From DASRDR01 sp035550795 (lineage in GTDB: Bacteria > Methylomirabilota > Methylomirabilia > Rokubacteriales > DASRDR01), in NCBI GenBank assembly GCA_035550795.1, contig DASZOL010000016.1:1-64000 (forward strand): DNA of 64,000 nt, given 5' to 3'. Position numbers and translations under genes: made by a program. Each line of letters starts with the position of its first letter. Positions within the stretch are counted from its first letter, which is position 1. This document shows positions 61,736 to 64,000 of this stretch, piece by piece. The notes beneath the pieces were generated by a model. It saw only the letters and a list, made by a program, of their open reading frames with translations. It searched no databases and was not told the DNA's origin.

Positions 61736-63285
61736 CACTCCTGGCTGCAGCAGGAGCTGGTGGGTGGGCTCTGGCGGAGGACGCTCAGGGGCACGATCCG
61801 CGGCGCCGTCCCCCCCGGGCCGCTTCGGGTCCCGGGCTGGCCGCCTGAGCTGGCGACGTTGATCTCACCCGCGACCACGGCGTCGGCCCCGCTCGCCGAT
61901 CCGCATCCACAGCCCTCCTGGCCGACGGCCTTGGCCTCCGCGTCCTGTACACAGCAGGCGTCCACGTTCGCGGGCGCCGGACCCCCGCAGCACGCGGCAC
62001 CGGGGTCGGCCGTGACGCCGGCCAGGATTCCGGGGGCGCTCGGCGCCGCGCTGCAGACACCCGTCGCCGGCAGCATGAGCTCGACGCGGCGGGCGCCCTC
62101 CACGTCTCCGGTGAGCGCGCAGGCGATCGACCGGACCTGCTCGTAACCGGTCAGCATGAGAAAGGTCGGTGCCCGGCCGTAGCTCTTCATGCCCACGACG
62201 TAGAAGCCCGGCTCGGGGTGCGCCAGCTCCGCGGCGCCGTGCGGGGGCACGGTGCCACAGCTGTGGACGTTCGGATCGATCAGCGGGGCGAGGGCCGTCG
62301 GCGCTTCCATCGCCGGGTCGAGGTCCAGCCGGAGCTCGCGGGACAAGTCCAGGTCGGGACGGAAGCCGGTGACCGCCACGAGCTCGTCGACCACCGCCAG
62401 GATCGATCCCGACTCGTCCAGGATCGTCACGCCGCCGGGGCTCGGCGTCAGCGCCGCGATCCTGCCCACGGTGAGCACGACCCCGCGGCGATCGAGCAGC
62501 CGGAGCACCTGCTGGCCAAGCGCGGCACGCGCCGGCAAGGCGTCCGCCGCCCCTCCACCGAACACGCGCGGCGTGGGCGGGCGCCGGACGATCCAGGTGA
62601 TCTCCGTCTCGGGCTCCGTGACCCTCAGCTCGGCGAGGTCGAGGAGGGTGTTCAAGGCCGAATGGCCACTCCCGATGACTGCCACGCGGCGCCCCGCGTA
62701 TCGGTCACGCCGGGCGCCGAGGACGTCCGGGATCCCGTAGAACGCGCGATCCCGGATCAGGCGCTCACCGCGGGCAAGCGTCCCGTCTGCCCCGAGGGGG
62801 TTGGGAGAGCCGTAGGTGCCGGACGCATCGATGACCGCCCGCACCACGATGTCCTCCTCCTCGCCACCGGCGGTCAGGATGCGTAACACGAACGGCGTGA
62901 CATCCCGTCCATCGGCCCGCAGCTTGTCGAAGCCCCGGCGGCTGACGCTCATGACGCGCGTGCTCAAGCGAAGGGACGGTCCGATCTCCGGCAGGGCGGC
63001 CAGCGGCGCGAGGTACTCGTCGACGAGCTCCTGGCCTGTCGGCAGGCGGTCAGGGTCGGGCGCCGTCCACCCGGTCTTCGCCAGCATCGCGGCCACCACC
63101 GGGTCGACGTTGTAGCGCCACGGCGAGAAGACACGCACGTGCCCCCAGGCGCGAACGGCCGCTCCCGCCTGGGTGCCCGCCTCCAGAACGACTGGGATCT
63201 CGCCTCGGCTCACGAGGTGGGCGGCGGCGGCCAGCCCGACCGGGCCGGCGCCAATCACGGCGATGGGAAGCGCGGCTGTGGCCAT
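61735..63285 (-). CDS. FAD/NAD(P)-dependent flavoprotein with cysteine-rich C-terminal tail
   Basis: A 516-residue protein. Residues 1-405 form a two-dinucleotide-binding flavoprotein of the monooxygenase/thioredoxin-reductase type: AVIGAGPVGLAAAAHLVSRG at 10-29 and VAVIGSGHSALNTLL at 201-215, with DASGTYGSPNPLG between. Residues 411-516 are different: C411, C432-C433, C444-C445, C459, C461 and C512-C513 in a Gly/Ala-rich tail that ends SSCCSQE. Flavoproteins annotated ArsO occur in arsenic operons; the vicinal cysteines would suit binding of As(III) or a metal. It follows arsR after 60 bp with AAGGAG upstream and is coupled to the MFS gene. Confidence 0.83.
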   Translation of the reverse strand: MATAALPIAVIGAGPVGLAAAAHLVSRGEIPVVLEAGTQAGAAVRAWGHVRVFSPWRYNVDPVVAAMLAKTGWTAPDPDRLPTGQELVDEYLAPLAALPEIGPSLRLSTRVMSVSRRGFDKLRADGRDVTPFVLRILTAGGEEEDIVVRAVIDASGTYGSPNPLGADGTLARGERLIRDRAFYGIPDVLGARRDRYAGRRVAVIGSGHSALNTLLDLAELRVTEPETEITWIVRRPPTPRVFGGGAADALPARAALGQQVLRLLDRRGVVLTVGRIAALTPSPGGVTILDESGSILAVVDELVAVTGFRPDLDLSRELRLDLDPAMEAPTALAPLIDPNVHSCGTVPPHGAAELAHPEPGFYVVGMKSYGRAPTFLMLTGYEQVRSIACALTGDVEGARRVELMLPATGVCSAAPSAPGILAGVTADPGAACCGGPAPANVDACCVQDAEAKAVGQEGCGCGSASGADAVVAGEINVASSGGQPGTRSGPGGTAPRIVPLSVLRQSPPTSSCCSQE

Positions 63286-63345
63286 CGAGAGGGCTCCTTC
63301 TCCCGTCGTCGGTCGTCGTTTGGCGACTCGTCAGGACAAAAAAAA

Positions 63346-63708
63346 CTACAGCCGACCCACCAGCGCCCGCAGCTGCCGGAGGGCCTCGGGATTGACGCAG
63401 TAGAGGACGTTTCGGCCGCAGCGGCCGGTGGAGAGCAGACCGGCCTCCTTCAGCACCTTGAGGTGCTGCATCGTGGTGGAATGCGCCAGCGGCACCACCT
63501 CCGACAGGTCCGTACAGACCGATTCGCCCTGCTCGAGGAGATGGCGCAAGATGGCCACGCGGATCGGATGACCCAGGGCCCGCGTCAGGCCGGCGAGCTC
63601 CTCGTCAGCCGCGGTGATCGTGAGGCCCCGGCCCCCCGGCGTCGCCGCTCGCGCGGCGGGCCCGGGAGCCCACACCCGTGTTCCGGCGGTCACGCCTCTG
63701 GCTTCCAT
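63346..63708 (-). CDS. arsR: ArsR-family repressor of the flavoprotein/MFS operon
   Basis: A 120-residue winged-helix protein. The DNA-binding part is LTRALGHPIRVAILRHLLEQ, SEVVPLAHSTTMQHLKVLKE; a Cys lies in ESVCTDL and others in RCGRNVLYCVN, plausible arsenic or metal ligands though not the classical ELCVCDL box. The N-terminal 30 residues are a Gly/Ala/Pro-rich extension. The ATG at 63708 lies inside an inverted repeat and has no ribosome-binding sequence in the predicted transcript. A run of eight T on its coding strand follows the stop directly. Confidence 0.83.
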   Translation of the reverse strand: MEARGVTAGTRVWAPGPAARAATPGGRGLTITAADEELAGLTRALGHPIRVAILRHLLEQGESVCTDLSEVVPLAHSTTMQHLKVLKEAGLLSTGRCGRNVLYCVNPEALRQLRALVGRL

Positions 63709-63732
63709 GAGTCGTCATATTACGACTCATGG
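63705..63732. promoter_or_regulatory. Perfect 11-bp inverted repeat overlapping the arsR start codon
   Basis: CCATGAGTCGT (63705-63715), a 6-bp spacer CATATT and ACGACTCATGG (63722-63732) form a perfect dyad. The left arm includes the arsR start codon, and the whole covers the -10 box and transcription start, so a bound repressor would block initiation completely. Size and symmetry fit an ArsR-family operator. Confidence 0.8.
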
Positions 63733-63744
63733 GTCGCTTGTCAA
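63717..63744 (-). promoter_or_regulatory. Promoter of the arsR operon, probably leaderless
   Basis: On the minus strand TTGACA (63744-63739), a 16-bp spacer and TAATAT (63722-63717) form a good sigma-70-type promoter. The arsR ATG begins at 63708, 8 nt beyond the -10 box, so transcription should start at or within a base or two of the start codon. Confidence 0.7.
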
Positions 63745-63797
63745 GGGCCTTCGGATCCGGTCGGCGGGCCGGCCGCGACCAGTGGCCGGGAGCCCGG

Positions 63798-64000
63798 CTA
63801 CTGGCTCCCGGCGAGCGCTGTCACCCGCTCGATCAACCCGTCCGCCTGCGGGTTCTTCACCTCGCCCTTGACGAGGATGTCCGCAGGGCTCACCGCCTTC
63901 CCGTAGTAGGCGTGATTGAGCGCCTTCCGGACCCCCGCGACCGAGCCGTCCACCGAGAAGCCGCCGTAGAGTCCCTTCGCCATCGAGTAGCTGACGAGAT
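63798..64000 (-). CDS. C-terminal part of a SYLF/YSC84-domain lipid-binding protein (runs off the right edge)
   Basis: The frame is open from base 64000 and reads LVSYSMAKGLYGGFSVDGSV, then ALNHAYYGKAVSPADILVKG and ERVTALAGSQ to the stop at 63798. The SYS-x-x-x-GL-x-G(F/V)S-x-(D/E)GS pattern and the NxxYYGK-PxxIL segment mark the end of a SYLF domain, which binds phosphoinositides in eukaryotes and is found in exported bacterial proteins. An ATG at 63983 is internal to the domain and not the true start. The gap to arsR contains no gene. Confidence 0.75.
   Translation of the reverse strand, partial: LVSYSMAKGLYGGFSVDGSVAGVRKALNHAYYGKAVSPADILVKGEVKNPQADGLIERVTALAGSQ

Noticed and set aside
1..64000. 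CRISPR arrays, tRNA or rRNA genes, insertion sequences and phage genes
   Set aside because: I saw no regularly spaced repeats, no tRNA T-arm/CCA-type segment with a foldable cloverleaf, no rRNA blocks and no transposase or integrase motifs. A covariance-model scan would settle the RNA question.

Overview
The window reads as about 64 kb of chromosome from a high-G+C bacterium with dense, mostly operonic gene packing, many GTG starts and stop/start overlaps. Gene content (periplasmic-binding-protein importers, amidohydrolase, mandelate-racemase-type enolase, phytanoyl-CoA-type dioxygenase, LLM and molybdo-hydroxylase remnants, group 4 hydrogenase-like membrane genes) resembles uncultivated soil or subsurface lineages such as Rokubacteria/Methylomirabilota or deep proteobacterial groups. 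That placement is inference; there is no rRNA or other marker gene to fix it. I recognised no tRNA, rRNA, CRISPR array, transposase or phage gene.

Layout. 1-5805 (minus): ArsR-type regulator, NuoB-like subunit and HyfB/C/E/F-like membrane subunits of a group 4 hydrogenase or formate-hydrogenlyase-like complex, continuing off the left edge. 5937-10221: a small helical-repeat protein, a 5'-truncated molybdo-hydroxylase abutting a broken ModE-like regulator, and an aldehyde dehydrogenase. 10321-13537: a carbohydrate-type ABC importer without its ATPase. 13736-25051: a potassium island with a kinase-less DUF4118/GAF protein, a 29-residue peptide, kdpFABC, ktrB-ktrA and kdpDE. 25062-28663 (minus): amidohydrolase, Tat-exported binding protein and ketopantoate-reductase-like protein. 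28804-34885: a frameshifted lipoprotein, a secreted CHRD-like protein, an aldo/keto reductase, cysD-cysNC for sulfate activation and a thioredoxin-like [2Fe-2S] protein. 35347-38895: PhyH dioxygenase, enolase-superfamily enzyme and an NMT1-like binding protein. 38900-40330: a decayed patch (LLM remnant, sulfotransferase fragment) around a CPXCG protein and arfB. 40329-45267 and 51249-54678: two peptide-type importers with SBP-hairpin-permease-permease order, the first preceded by an amidase lacking its own stop. 45564-46757: a four-repeat MshEN/coiled-coil protein. 46838-51016: a divergent chromate locus (chrB, an ornithine-cyclodeaminase homologue and a ChrB-C protein facing chrA and a phosphatase/ArsC-like protein). 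54724-59048: a PPOX-fold protein and a tungstate importer with a DNA-binding/solute-binding fusion regulator. 59368-60310: wrecked glycosyltransferase. 60491-63744 (minus): arsR, flavoprotein with a cysteine-rich tail, MFS transporter. 63798-64000: end of a SYLF-domain gene.

The themes are ion and oxyanion handling (K+, chromate, arsenic-type, tungstate/molybdate, sulfate) and import of organic compounds. Best leads: the cysteine-tailed flavoprotein/MFS/ArsR operon with an operator lying on its start codon, the four-repeat MshEN protein, the cyclodeaminase-family enzyme translationally coupled to chrB, the truncation junction at about 8.5 kb, and the kinase-less KdpD-like protein with a micropeptide ahead of kdp. 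Several frameshifted genes may be natural decay or assembly error; sequence alone cannot separate these.
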